A stretch of DNA of 64,000 nt from an uncultured Oscillospiraceae bacterium (GTDB lineage Bacteria > Bacillota > Clostridia > Oscillospirales > Oscillospiraceae). A program made the translations under genes and the position numbers. Shown here piece after piece: positions 1 through 7,344 of the stretch (the first letter of the stretch is position 1; each line of letters starts with the position of its first letter). A model generated the notes under the pieces. It searched no databases and was not told the DNA's origin. It saw only the letters and a list, made by a program, of their open reading frames with translations. The stretch is from assembly GCA_934646185.1 (NCBI GenBank), contig CAKUEH010000011.1, forward strand, positions 7,910 through 71,909, written 5' to 3'.

Positions 1-366
1 TTCCGCGATCTGCGGCGCGTGCCGTCGGACTATGATCTGATCGTGACGGGAGACCTCGGCATGCTCGGCAGAACAATCGTGCTCGACCAGTTCCGGCGCA
101 TCGGCGTCGACCTCGCGCCGGTCTACAACGACTGCGGGCTGCTCATCTTTGACACAAAGGAGCAGGACGTACACGCGGGCGGCTCCGGCTGCGGGTGCGG
201 AGCGAGCGTCCTGTGCGGGTATCTGCTGGACAGGCTCGAAAAGCGGGAGCTGCGGCGGCTTCTGTTCTGCGCGACGGGCGCGCTGCTCTCGCCCACGTCC
301 AGCTGGCAGGGCGAATCCATTCCCGGCGTATGTCATGCGGTCGCCATCACGGCGGAAGGAGTGTAG
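1..366 (+). CDS. spoVAD: Stage V sporulation protein AD (SpoVAD), C-terminal part
   Basis: The reading frame is open from base 1, so this is the last 121 residues of a protein that begins outside the window. SpoVAD is a thiolase-fold protein of the spore inner membrane SpoVA channel; it binds and moves Ca-dipicolinate during sporulation and germination. The block TGDLGMLGR, the stretch DCGLLIFD, the Gly/Cys-rich GGSGCGCGASV and the ending ATGALLSPTS...ESIPG are those of SpoVAD. spoVAE follows 3 bases downstream, as in the usual spoVAC-AD-AE order. It marks the organism as a spore former. Confidence 0.95.
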   Translation, partial: FRDLRRVPSDYDLIVTGDLGMLGRTIVLDQFRRIGVDLAPVYNDCGLLIFDTKEQDVHAGGSGCGCGASVLCGYLLDRLEKRELRRLLFCATGALLSPTSSWQGESIPGVCHAVAITAEGV

Positions 367-369
367 CGT

Positions 370-726
370 ATGGACTATCTGAAGGCGTTTCTGGTCGGCG
401 GCGCGATCTGTATGCTCGGGCAGATTTTGATTGACAAAACGAAGCTCACGCCCGCGCGGATCCTGGTGTGCTATGTGGTGCTGGGTGTGATTCTGGGCGG
501 CGCGGGTGTCTATGACAAGCTCGTGGATTTCGCGGGCGCGGGCGCGACCGTTCCGCTGACGGGCTTCGGCAATACGCTTGCCAAAGGCGTGCGCGAGGCC
601 GTGAAGGAGCAGGGGATCCTCGGCGCGCTTACAGGCGGACTCAAGGCCTCCGCGGCCGGTATCGCGGCGGCGGTCTTTTTCGGATTTCTTGCCGCGCTGC
701 TCTGCAATCCGAAGGATAAATCCTGA
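370..726 (+). CDS. spoVAE: Stage V sporulation protein AE (SpoVAE/SpoVAEB)
   Basis: This 118-residue membrane protein has about three hydrophobic segments and the family's typical length. It is a partner of SpoVAC and SpoVAD in the Ca-dipicolinate channel of the spore inner membrane. The Gly-rich segment GVILGGAGVYDKLVDFAGAGATVPLTGFG is split here around positions 40-70 of the protein and is typical of SpoVAE, as is the following block that begins GVREAV. The start lies 3 bases after the spoVAD stop, so translation is probably coupled. In relatives the operon is transcribed in the forespore by SigG; no promoter is visible because the operon starts outside the window. Confidence 0.95.
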   Translation: MDYLKAFLVGGAICMLGQILIDKTKLTPARILVCYVVLGVILGGAGVYDKLVDFAGAGATVPLTGFGNTLAKGVREAVKEQGILGALTGGLKASAAGIAAAVFFGFLAALLCNPKDKS

Positions 727-786
727 AAAACCGGACAAGCTATCCCTGCGGCCGCGCCGCAATTCATGCAATTCAGGAGGCTCATC

Positions 787-873
787 ATGAGCAAGCAGAA
801 CAAAACGAACAAGACCGACTCGCAGAACACCTCGAACCAGACGCAGAATCAGGATTCGAAGAACTGCAAGTAA
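787..873 (+). CDS. 28-residue Asn/Gln/Lys/Thr-rich peptide after spoVAE
   Basis: An ATG with a strong AGGAGG six bases upstream opens a 28-codon frame that ends directly before a terminator. Apart from the initiator Met the peptide has no hydrophobic residues; it is made of Asn, Gln, Lys, Ser, Thr and Asp with one Cys next to the C-terminal Lys. It lies 60 bases after spoVAE and probably shares its transcript. The composition resembles gamma-type small acid-soluble spore proteins and other Gln/Asn-rich spore peptides, but it is too short for a firm family assignment. A spore role is inferred from composition and position only. Confidence 0.55.
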   Translation: MSKQNKTNKTDSQNTSNQTQNQDSKNCK

Positions 874-879
874 CCGAAA

Positions 880-914
880 CGGGAGAACGCCGAAGCACGG
901 CGTTCTCCCGTTTT
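880..914 (+). terminator. Rho-independent terminator of the spoVA operon
   Basis: A perfect 13-bp stem (880-892 with 898-910) has a 5-base loop and is followed by TTTT. It begins 7 bases after the stop of the 28-residue peptide, which supports that peptide being the last gene of the operon. Confidence 0.9.
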
Positions 915-997
915 GCTCTCTGCAAGCCGCGGTTGCGGCGCGCTTCCGTTTGTGATAAACTGTCAATATCACGAACTGATATCCGGGAGGGATCACG

Positions 998-2599
998 ATG
1001 CAGAAATTGAAACTGCGCGCCGGGCTTCTTCTTGCCGTTTTTATGCTGCTTGCGGCACTCTGCGCAGGATGCGCCCCAGCGGAGACGGTGCAGAATGAAC
1101 CGGAAGCGGCCGTCCAGCCGGAGAACGCGGAGGACGCGGCTCCCGCGCCGGAGCCGGACGCTCTGACGCACTTTTACGAGCTCGCGTCGCTGCCGGAGGG
1201 CGAGCTGAAGACCTATCTGCAAATACATGGCCGGGACATGACCGGCGCGGCGGGCGAGGGCGATCTGGCGCAGCTGTATGCGCAGGCGCCGCATCCGGCG
1301 CTTCGGAATGCCAGACGCGGGCAGCAGACCGTCTATCCGGAGCGCGGCGTGTTCACCACCCCGCTCTGGACGGACGGCGCTGACGGCGGGACGGAGACGC
1401 TCGGCCTTGCGACCGTCAGCCTGACCCGGCTGGGAGAAGCCGGACAGGATGTGGCGTTTACGAAGTCCGAAACAACGTATGCCGACGGCGCGGCGGCCTA
1501 CTGCGGCATGCAGGACGGCTACCCGGTGGTCTTCCGGCTCTTCCGCGAGCTGGAGCCCGGGCAGGCGTATGACCTGAACGATCTGACCGAACCGCCACCT
1601 GACCGGACGGTCTATCTGTACGGAGAGCGGCTGGGCGTGCGTGTCTCCATACCGGCCGGGAACCTGAACGACTATGTGTTCGGCGGACGCGGCGTGGTCG
1701 TGACATGCCGGAGCAGCGCGCTCAGCTCAGACGAAGCAAGCGGATTTTTCTGGCAGCTCCGCCTTGAGTGGCTGGACGGGATGGAGCGGAGCTATGGCAC
1801 CGGTACCGGCGATTTCCGGCCCGCGCTGTCAAACGGCGATTTCCTGCTGGCCAAAACGAAGGACTATGCCTACATTCTCACGCTGCGGGATCAGTCCGGG
1901 AAGCCGCGCTATCTGCCGCAGGACCGGGAGGCGTATCTGGACGGCTGGCTGACGCACGGCTTTGACGGCGTCATCGTGATCGACGGCGCGGAGCAGAGCC
2001 CATACGGCGAGCAGTTTTACAGCCAATGGACGCAAAAGCTCCGGGCCGCGGACAGCTGGCTTTCCATGTTCGACGCCGCGTCGCGCGGCGAGGGCGAACG
2101 TCTGCCGGACGCGGATCTGACGCGGCAGACCGCGCAGGAGGCAGGCTTCGGCCTGACCATGGACGTGCCGGAGCCGGTCTGGGGCTGCGTCAGCTTCTAT
2201 CAGGGGCGCGAGAACGAGCTCTGGGACGGGAGCACAGTCTTTACGCTGCGCAATGTCGTCGCCGAGACGATGGGCGCGGACGGGTATCTCTGGAAGCTCA
2301 GCCGCGTAAGCAGGGAAGACTTCCGCTGGCAGGAGGACGTTCCCTCAATCAGCTGGGACGACTGGGCGGACAGAAAAACGTCCGGCGAAGCATATCTGCT
2401 CGGCCGGACGGCGGACGCCGTGTATCTGCTGCGCTTCGGCGGCGGCACGCAGCTGTTTGCGGACGTTCCCGCGTGCGCGGAGGCCCGCGCGGACTTTCTT
2501 GCCGCAGGCCGGGCCATGCTGCAGAGCGTTCTGGAGCAGAACGGCATCGAGCCGAACCCATACTGGCAGGAGATCTATTCGCAGCACGCGGCCGGATAA
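998..2599 (+). CDS. Unrecognised lipoprotein, 533 residues
   Basis: The N-terminus is a basic start followed by a Leu/Ala-rich core ending in LCAGC, a lipobox-like site with Cys at about residue 25, so the protein is probably a membrane-anchored lipoprotein. A Glu/Pro/Ala-rich linker (residues 27-55) leads into a large soluble part. I do not recognise a domain; the soluble part is acidic and rich in Trp and Tyr, with a Tyr/Trp-rich second half. The start has GGAGGG upstream. It stands alone between the spoVA terminator and repeat DNA, facing a convergent SLH nucleotidase. Its function is unknown. Confidence 0.75.
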   Translation: MQKLKLRAGLLLAVFMLLAALCAGCAPAETVQNEPEAAVQPENAEDAAPAPEPDALTHFYELASLPEGELKTYLQIHGRDMTGAAGEGDLAQLYAQAPHPALRNARRGQQTVYPERGVFTTPLWTDGADGGTETLGLATVSLTRLGEAGQDVAFTKSETTYADGAAAYCGMQDGYPVVFRLFRELEPGQAYDLNDLTEPPPDRTVYLYGERLGVRVSIPAGNLNDYVFGGRGVVVTCRSSALSSDEASGFFWQLRLEWLDGMERSYGTGTGDFRPALSNGDFLLAKTKDYAYILTLRDQSGKPRYLPQDREAYLDGWLTHGFDGVIVIDGAEQSPYGEQFYSQWTQKLRAADSWLSMFDAASRGEGERLPDADLTRQTAQEAGFGLTMDVPEPVWGCVSFYQGRENELWDGSTVFTLRNVVAETMGADGYLWKLSRVSREDFRWQEDVPSISWDDWADRKTSGEAYLLGRTADAVYLLRFGGGTQLFADVPACAEARADFLAAGRAMLQSVLEQNGIEPNPYWQEIYSQHAAG

Positions 2600-2787
2600 A
2601 AAGCCGCCCGGCAGACCGGAAAAGGCGGCATTGGGATAAGCAGACCGCACCGATTTTACGAAAAATCCCCTGCGAATCCGTAACTGCCCAAAGGGCCGAT
2701 GTGGGCATCGGCCCCTACAAACAAGCAGGAAAATGCGGCGCAAATTTGCCGAAGGACTTCTGTTTTTTGCCGCTGCCTGTCGCTTAA
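2600..2787. repeat. Intergenic stretch with a half copy of palindromic repeat family B
   Basis: The gene-free stretch between the lipoprotein and the nucleotidase contains a half element at 2647-2718. It has the family B interior (GCACCGATTTTACG onward) and the right arm at 2693-2718, which is identical to the 26-base arms at 48452-48477. The left arm is missing. Confidence 0.75.
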
Positions 2788-2884
2788 CCTCTCAGTCAGC
2801 TGCGCTGACAGCGTCCCTAGCCTCTTTGCCCCTTTGGGCCATTTCCCCCCTGACAGGGGGATCGGCCCCTTTCAGGGGAGCCTT
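2788..2884 (-). repeat. Partial palindromic repeat, family A
   Basis: The segment has the family A modules in reverse orientation: CAGTCAGC...GCTGACAG near 2793, a central variant with CCCCCTGACAGGGGG, and the end AGGGGAGCCTT at 2874-2884. The variant centre matches the copy at 28948-29162. The other half of the element is absent. Confidence 0.7.
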
Positions 2885-2903
2885 GGGTGTTTTTTGAGAA
2901 AGG

Positions 2904-2931
2904 AAGGGCTGCCTCCTGCGAGGCAGCCCTT
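2904..2931 (-). terminator. Hairpin terminator of the SLH 5'-nucleotidase gene
   Basis: A perfect 12-bp stem (2904-2915 with 2920-2931) with a 4-base loop lies 15 bases past the stop codon. In the minus direction it is followed by a pyrimidine-rich TTCCTTTCT tract. Confidence 0.8.
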
Positions 2932-2946
2932 TGCGTTTGATGCTGC

Positions 2947-5130
2947 TTATGCGGCTTCCTTGGTCATGTTCATGAGGACCATTGCGCCCATTGCGCGGGT
3001 CGCGGTGCCCTTCGGGTTGAACGCGCCGTTGGAGCCGGCCAGATAACCGGAGGCGGTGCAGTAGACGACGGATTCGAGCGCCCATTCGCCGATCGCGTCC
3101 GCGTCGGTGTAGGTGAGCTTCTCAGTGATGCCGTCGGCGCTCTTGCCGCCGATCTTGTCATAGCCATAGAGGATCTTGGCCATTTCCTGACGGTTGACAG
3201 CCTTGGTGGGCTTGTAGGTGCCGTCCTCATAGCCGTCGACGATCCCGTTCGCGCTTGCCCACAGAACAGCGTCTGCGTACCAGCTGCCGTCCGTGCAGTC
3301 GGTGAACTTCTCGCTGACCTTGCCGGTCACCTCGGGAGAGCCCGCCATGCGGTACAGAACCGTCACAAGCATGCCGCGCGTCAGCGTGCCGTTCGGGTCG
3401 AAGCCGGTACCGACGCCCTTCATGAGCTCCTTGTCGGAAACGTAGTTGACAGCCTCCGCATACCATGCGGTATCGGCGACATCCGCGTAGCGGATGACGG
3501 AGATGCGGCCCTGCGGTGCGGCGTATTCGCTCCCGATGGTGCCGCCGAGCTTGTTCTTGATGTAAGACAGGACCATCTTTGCGTCGGTCATCGTGGCATC
3601 GGCACGCTGGACGAGCTTCGCGTCCTTGAACATGTTGAAGCCGTCGCCGCAGTAGAGGATGGTGTAGTCGATGCCGCCGAGCGTGTAGATCTTCTTGGCG
3701 TTGATCGGCTCATACTTGCCGGTGCTCTTGTTGAGAACCTGAACATTGGTCACGCGGCGCGCGCCGGTGATCTTGATGAATTCGCCCTTGTCAGTCGTCT
3801 CGATCGTGGATTCCGCACCGGAGATAATGGTGTATGTAAGGCCCGACACATGCATGAAGCCGCCGGACTCCTTCGGATAATTGATTGCGCCCATTTCCAG
3901 CATGTCCAGAACAGTCTGGCCGGTCACGGCGACCTTGCAGGGCAGGTTGCCCCAGGGGAAGACGCTGAACAGCGTGTTGAGCGTGATGTCGCCGGCCTTG
4001 ATGGGCTTGCGCAGGCCGCCGCCGTTCATAATGCCGATGTCGGCGTCGAGCATGACGCGGAAGGCGTCAGCGGCAAGATTGCCGAGCGCGGTCTCAGAAT
4101 TACGAACCAGGCGCTTGCCGTTTTCGTCATAGTCGGGCAGATCGATCTCACTCTTGCCGACGACCTCGCTCAGCTCGGCGGAGAATTTGTCGGTGATGCC
4201 GGTGATAAATTCGGTGATATGCTCGTCCTTCTCGGTGTAATCCTTGGCGGAGATCAGCTCGGAGGTGATCTTGCCGTCAGCCGAGATGGTCAGCTTGCCG
4301 AGATTGGCGAGCTTGGTCTTGGTCTGTGCCAGCACGACATCGTCGCCGTCCTTGTTGGCGACAGTCTTGCTGAATTCCTCATGGGAGTGGCCGTCGAGCA
4401 TGGCGTCGATGCCGTTGGTGTTCTTGATGACAGCCTCGGAGGTCCAATATTCAGTCGTGCCTTCCATGCCGAGGTGGGCGATGGCGACAACGTACTTCGC
4501 GCCTTCGGCCTTAGCGGCGTCGACGGCGGTCTGGACAGCCTGATACAGAGCAGTGCCGTCCTTGTCCTCGCTCAGGTTGTAGATGAAGTTGCCGTTGTCG
4601 TCCTGGAAGTAGGCGGGCGTGGACTTCACGAAGCTCTCCGGCGTGGTGATGCCGACGAACGCGACCTTCGTTCCGCCGTAATCCACGATCTCATACGGCT
4701 TATAGCTGATGTCGCTCGTACCCTTGCCGGTGTACTTGAAGTTGCAGGACAGATACTCGTACTTGGCCAGCTTTGTCAGCTCAGCGAGGCGGGGGAGTTT
4801 GAAATCGAACTCATGGTTGCCGAACGTCGCGAAATCATAGCCGACCTCGTTCATGATGTCGACCAGATAGGAGCCTGCGGACAGCAGACCGATGGGCTCG
4901 CCCTGAATTGCGTCGCCGCAGTCAACAAGCGTGACAAAGTTGTGCGTCTGTTCCATTTCGGCCTTGTATGCCGCAACGCCGGCATAGCCCAGACCGTCGC
5001 TCACGCCGCAGTGAACGTCGTTGGTGTGCAGGATCACAATGTCGTTGGATTTCTCGTCTGCTGCGAACGCTGTGGTCATCAGGCCCAGCATCAGGCATGC
5101 CGCAAGCAGAAGTGCGATCAGTTTCTTCAT
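2947..5130 (-). CDS. Secreted 5'-nucleotidase/metallophosphatase with SLH domains
   Basis: This protein is predicted to hydrolyse nucleotides or other phosphate esters outside the cell. It has a signal peptide (residues 1-24, ending TTAFAA). A calcineurin-like phosphatase domain follows with LHTNDVH, DCGDAIQG, FGNHEFDF and DGHSHE. Next is a 5'-nucleotidase C-terminal domain with NSETALGNLAADAFR and NGGGLRKPI. Three SLH repeats fill the last 180 or so residues (ending near VLMNMTKEAA) and should tether it to the cell-wall glycan. The UshA/YfkN type core is full length. It has a GGGAGG site before the ATG and its own terminator. It is probably a surface phosphate or nucleoside scavenger. Confidence 0.93.
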   Translation of the reverse strand: MKKLIALLLAACLMLGLMTTAFAADEKSNDIVILHTNDVHCGVSDGLGYAGVAAYKAEMEQTHNFVTLVDCGDAIQGEPIGLLSAGSYLVDIMNEVGYDFATFGNHEFDFKLPRLAELTKLAKYEYLSCNFKYTGKGTSDISYKPYEIVDYGGTKVAFVGITTPESFVKSTPAYFQDDNGNFIYNLSEDKDGTALYQAVQTAVDAAKAEGAKYVVAIAHLGMEGTTEYWTSEAVIKNTNGIDAMLDGHSHEEFSKTVANKDGDDVVLAQTKTKLANLGKLTISADGKITSELISAKDYTEKDEHITEFITGITDKFSAELSEVVGKSEIDLPDYDENGKRLVRNSETALGNLAADAFRVMLDADIGIMNGGGLRKPIKAGDITLNTLFSVFPWGNLPCKVAVTGQTVLDMLEMGAINYPKESGGFMHVSGLTYTIISGAESTIETTDKGEFIKITGARRVTNVQVLNKSTGKYEPINAKKIYTLGGIDYTILYCGDGFNMFKDAKLVQRADATMTDAKMVLSYIKNKLGGTIGSEYAAPQGRISVIRYADVADTAWYAEAVNYVSDKELMKGVGTGFDPNGTLTRGMLVTVLYRMAGSPEVTGKVSEKFTDCTDGSWYADAVLWASANGIVDGYEDGTYKPTKAVNRQEMAKILYGYDKIGGKSADGITEKLTYTDADAIGEWALESVVYCTASGYLAGSNGAFNPKGTATRAMGAMVLMNMTKEAA

Positions 5131-5180
5131 AGTATCCTCCCTTTACAAGTTATCTGCCATGGGGCAGATGGTATGCTTAT

Positions 5181-5186
5181 ATTATA
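5181..5186 (-). promoter_or_regulatory. Probable -10 of the SLH nucleotidase gene
   Basis: On the minus strand TATAAT lies about 50 bases before the start codon. The -35 position is poor (TAGCTG), so the promoter may need an activator or another sigma factor. A short inverted repeat (TCTGCC/GGCAGA) is visible in the leader near 5153-5168. Confidence 0.5.
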
Positions 5187-5303
5187 CTACAAAGAACCGG
5201 CGTCAGCTATTCACAAATATTTGAAATTCAGGCATCGAAATTCGTCATAATGCACAAATTATACAGAGCTTTAACGAATGAAATCAAGCGAAATGCCGCC
5301 ACG

Positions 5304-5864
5304 TCAGGAGACCTGCGTGTCCTCTGCAAACGCCTTTCCCTTTAAAACGACCTCGCGCATGAAGCGGAACGTCTCCTTTTCGCCGCGTTCTGCCAGCATC
5401 GTGAGCAAAAACCGCAGCCGCTTCATGGTCTGCGGATGCACGAGCCGGGATTCCTTCGCCCGGTCGAGATACTGCAGCGGCGAAGCGTCGATATAGGCCG
5501 CGCCCTGATACGTCTTGCAGGCCGCGATCCGGTCGGCGACCATTTCGCACAGGTAGTTTACCGGCATGTCGACCGGTTCGTATGTCCGCGTCTCAGGGCT
5601 CAGGTCTGTCCAGTATTCAAAATGGTGCCGGTTGCGGCCCTTGTGGTGCATCCAGGCGAGAGAATACCCGTTCGCCTCGCGCTCGGCGGTGTTCGGGCTC
5701 CGGTCACCCTGATAATACCGGACGCCTGCGAAAAACTCGGTAGGGGAGTACTTCGAAAGATCGTGCGCCAGCCCCTGCCGGATCAGCCCCATCCGGAAAC
5801 AGCCGCGCATGACCAGATGCCGGTGATGTGTGATCGTCTTCAAGTGTCCCCAGAATTTGTTCAT
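5304..5864 (-). CDS. DUF5662 family protein
   Basis: The 186-residue soluble protein carries the family's His-rich pattern: HLKTITHHRH near the start, then GLAHDLSKYSPTEF and AWMHHKGRNRHHFEYW. The paired His and Asp residues suggest an HD-like metal site, but no reaction is established for the family, which is common in Firmicutes and their phages. The start has GGGAGGG upstream. It is a single gene, divergent from cysK, and its promoter is separate. Confidence 0.85.
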   Translation of the reverse strand: MNKFWGHLKTITHHRHLVMRGCFRMGLIRQGLAHDLSKYSPTEFFAGVRYYQGDRSPNTAEREANGYSLAWMHHKGRNRHHFEYWTDLSPETRTYEPVDMPVNYLCEMVADRIAACKTYQGAAYIDASPLQYLDRAKESRLVHPQTMKRLRFLLTMLAERGEKETFRFMREVVLKGKAFAEDTQVS

Positions 5865-5891
5865 GGTGCAGCCCTCCCATTCTTCTTATTC

Positions 5892-5920
5892 ATTATACGA
5901 TAAATCCTTCCCGGTTGCAA
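5892..5920 (-). promoter_or_regulatory. SigA-type promoter of the DUF5662 gene
   Basis: On the minus strand TTGCAA (5915-5920) and TATAAT (5892-5897) are 17 bases apart, about 28 bases before the start codon. Confidence 0.7.
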
Positions 5921-5943
5921 CGCAGGAAAAAATCAAAAACCTA

Positions 5944-5972
5944 TTGACAAGCTAGGCAATGTGTGGTAGGAT
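5944..5972 (+). promoter_or_regulatory. SigA-type promoter of cysK
   Basis: TTGACA (5944-5949) and TAGGAT (5967-5972) are 17 bases apart. The start codon of cysK is about 170 bases further on, which leaves a long leader that may hold a regulatory element; I do not recognise a known riboswitch or T-box in it. Confidence 0.75.
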
Positions 5973-6142
5973 ACAGGCATCCGATGAAAGATACCAACAT
6001 ACTATTTTTATTCCACATAGTGAGGGCGCGCTTATGCTGCAGATCGTCTTTCCGTGCGCCGCGTTCCGATGTCGAATGTGACAGCGAAACCGGACGACGC
6101 ATTTACGTTTTAATTTTTGATATCATAAAGGAGAGTTTGAAT

Positions 6143-7075
6143 ATGTCCAACATTTATACTTCCGCTGACCAGCTGATCGGCAAGACCCCGCTGCTTGAGC
6201 TCACGCATATTGAAAAGGAACTGAACCTCAAGTCCAAAATTCTGGCCAAGCTCGAATACTTCAACCCCGCCGGCTCCGTTAAGGACCGCATCGCGAAGAA
6301 AATGATCGACGATGCCGAAGCCGCGGGCCAGCTGAAGCCCGGCTCCGTCATCATTGAGCCGACCTCCGGCAACACCGGCATCGGCCTCGCCTCCGTTGCG
6401 GCGGCCAGAGGCTACCGTATCATCATCGTCATGCCCGAGAGCATGTCCGTTGAGCGCCGTCAGCTCATGAAGGCCTACGGCGCGGAGCTCGTCCTGACCG
6501 AGGCCGCCAAGGGCATGAAGGGCGCGATCGCCAAGGCCGACGAGCTGGCAAAGCAGATCCCGGACAGCTTCGTTCCCGGCCAGTTTGTCAATCCCTCGAA
6601 CCCCAAGGCCCATATCGAGACCACAGGCCCTGAAATTTATGCGGATACCGACGGCAAGGTCGATTACTTTGTTGCAGGCGTCGGCACCGGCGGCACGATC
6701 ACCGGCGTCGGCCAGTATTTGAAGAGCAAGGTGCCGTCCGTAAAGGTCGTCGCGGTCGAACCGGCATCGTCCCCCGTCCTGTCGCAGGGCGTCGCGGGCG
6801 CGCATAAGATCCAGGGCATCGGCGCGGGCTTCGTTCCCGATGTGCTCGACACAAAGGTCTATGACGAGATCATCCCGGTCTCAAACGAGGACGCATTTTC
6901 CGCCGGCCGGCTTGTCGGCAGAAAGGAGGGCGTGCTGGTCGGCATTTCCTCCGGCGCAGCGCTCCACGCAGCCGTCGAGCTGGCGAAGCGTCCGGAAAAC
7001 GAGGGCAAGACCATCGTCGTCCTCTTCCCCGACACCGGCGACCGCTATCTCTCCACCCCGCTGTTCGCGGACTGA
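6143..7075 (+). CDS. cysK: Cysteine synthase (O-acetylserine sulfhydrylase)
   Basis: This PLP enzyme makes L-cysteine from O-acetylserine and sulfide. The 310-residue product has the PLP lysine in NPAGSVKDRIA, the substrate loop EPTSGNTGIGLA, the phosphate-binding GVGTGGTITG and the C-terminal GISSGAA. I chose the ATG at 6143 because AAGGAG lies just upstream and it starts at the family's normal N-terminus (MSNIYTSADQLIGKTPLLEL is typical). The frame stays open to 5963, but that extension lies in the promoter and leader. It is a single gene closed by a strong terminator. Confidence 0.96.
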   Translation: MSNIYTSADQLIGKTPLLELTHIEKELNLKSKILAKLEYFNPAGSVKDRIAKKMIDDAEAAGQLKPGSVIIEPTSGNTGIGLASVAAARGYRIIIVMPESMSVERRQLMKAYGAELVLTEAAKGMKGAIAKADELAKQIPDSFVPGQFVNPSNPKAHIETTGPEIYADTDGKVDYFVAGVGTGGTITGVGQYLKSKVPSVKVVAVEPASSPVLSQGVAGAHKIQGIGAGFVPDVLDTKVYDEIIPVSNEDAFSAGRLVGRKEGVLVGISSGAALHAAVELAKRPENEGKTIVVLFPDTGDRYLSTPLFAD

Positions 7076-7088
7076 TCCCAAACGGTGC

Positions 7089-7125
7089 AAGGCCCCGGCT
7101 TCTACACGGAAGCCGGGGCCTTTGC
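7089..7125 (+). terminator. Rho-independent terminator of cysK
   Basis: A perfect 13-bp stem (7089-7101 with 7110-7122) starts 14 bases after the cysK stop and runs into TTT at its 3' side. Confidence 0.85.
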
Positions 7126-7169
7126 CGCATTGACACGGAAGCACCCAAGGCGCCCCTACAGATGCACCC

Positions 7170-7330
7170 AAGGCTCCCCTTGGGCACAAGGGGAGCTGGC
7201 GCGAAGCGCCTGAGGGGATTCGAACGCTGCAAATTCCGGAACACTCTGAATCTTGCAGCAAATCCCCTCCGTCATTTTCTTCGAAAATGCCACCTCCCCT
7301 TACCGCGTGAAGCGCGGCAAGGGGAGGCTT
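7170..7330 (+). repeat. Palindromic repeat family A, 161-bp copy
   Basis: The ends are AAGGCTCCCCTTG and CAAGGGGAGGCTT, near-perfect inverted repeats. Inside, in order: a CTCCCCTTG...CAAGGGGAG hairpin, GGCGC-GAA-GCGCC, GAGGGGATT paired with AATCCCCTC, CATTTTC-TTC-GAAAATG, and a second CCCCTTACCGCG...CGCGGCAAGGGG hairpin. It sits between the convergent cysK and CapA genes and has no coding capacity. Confidence 0.9.
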
Positions 7331-7344
7331 GGAGCCGAATGATC

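Noticed and set aside
5963..6142. N-terminal extension of cysK
   Set aside because: The extension overlaps the -10 box and has no family resemblance; the ATG at 6143 has the ribosome binding site.
7170..7330. tRNA-like motif: GGATTCGAAC in the family A repeats looks like the complement of a tRNA T-loop
   Set aside because: No acceptor stem, D-arm or anticodon arm can be drawn around it in any copy, and the T-stem bases do not pair. The likeness is probably chance or a remote origin at most.
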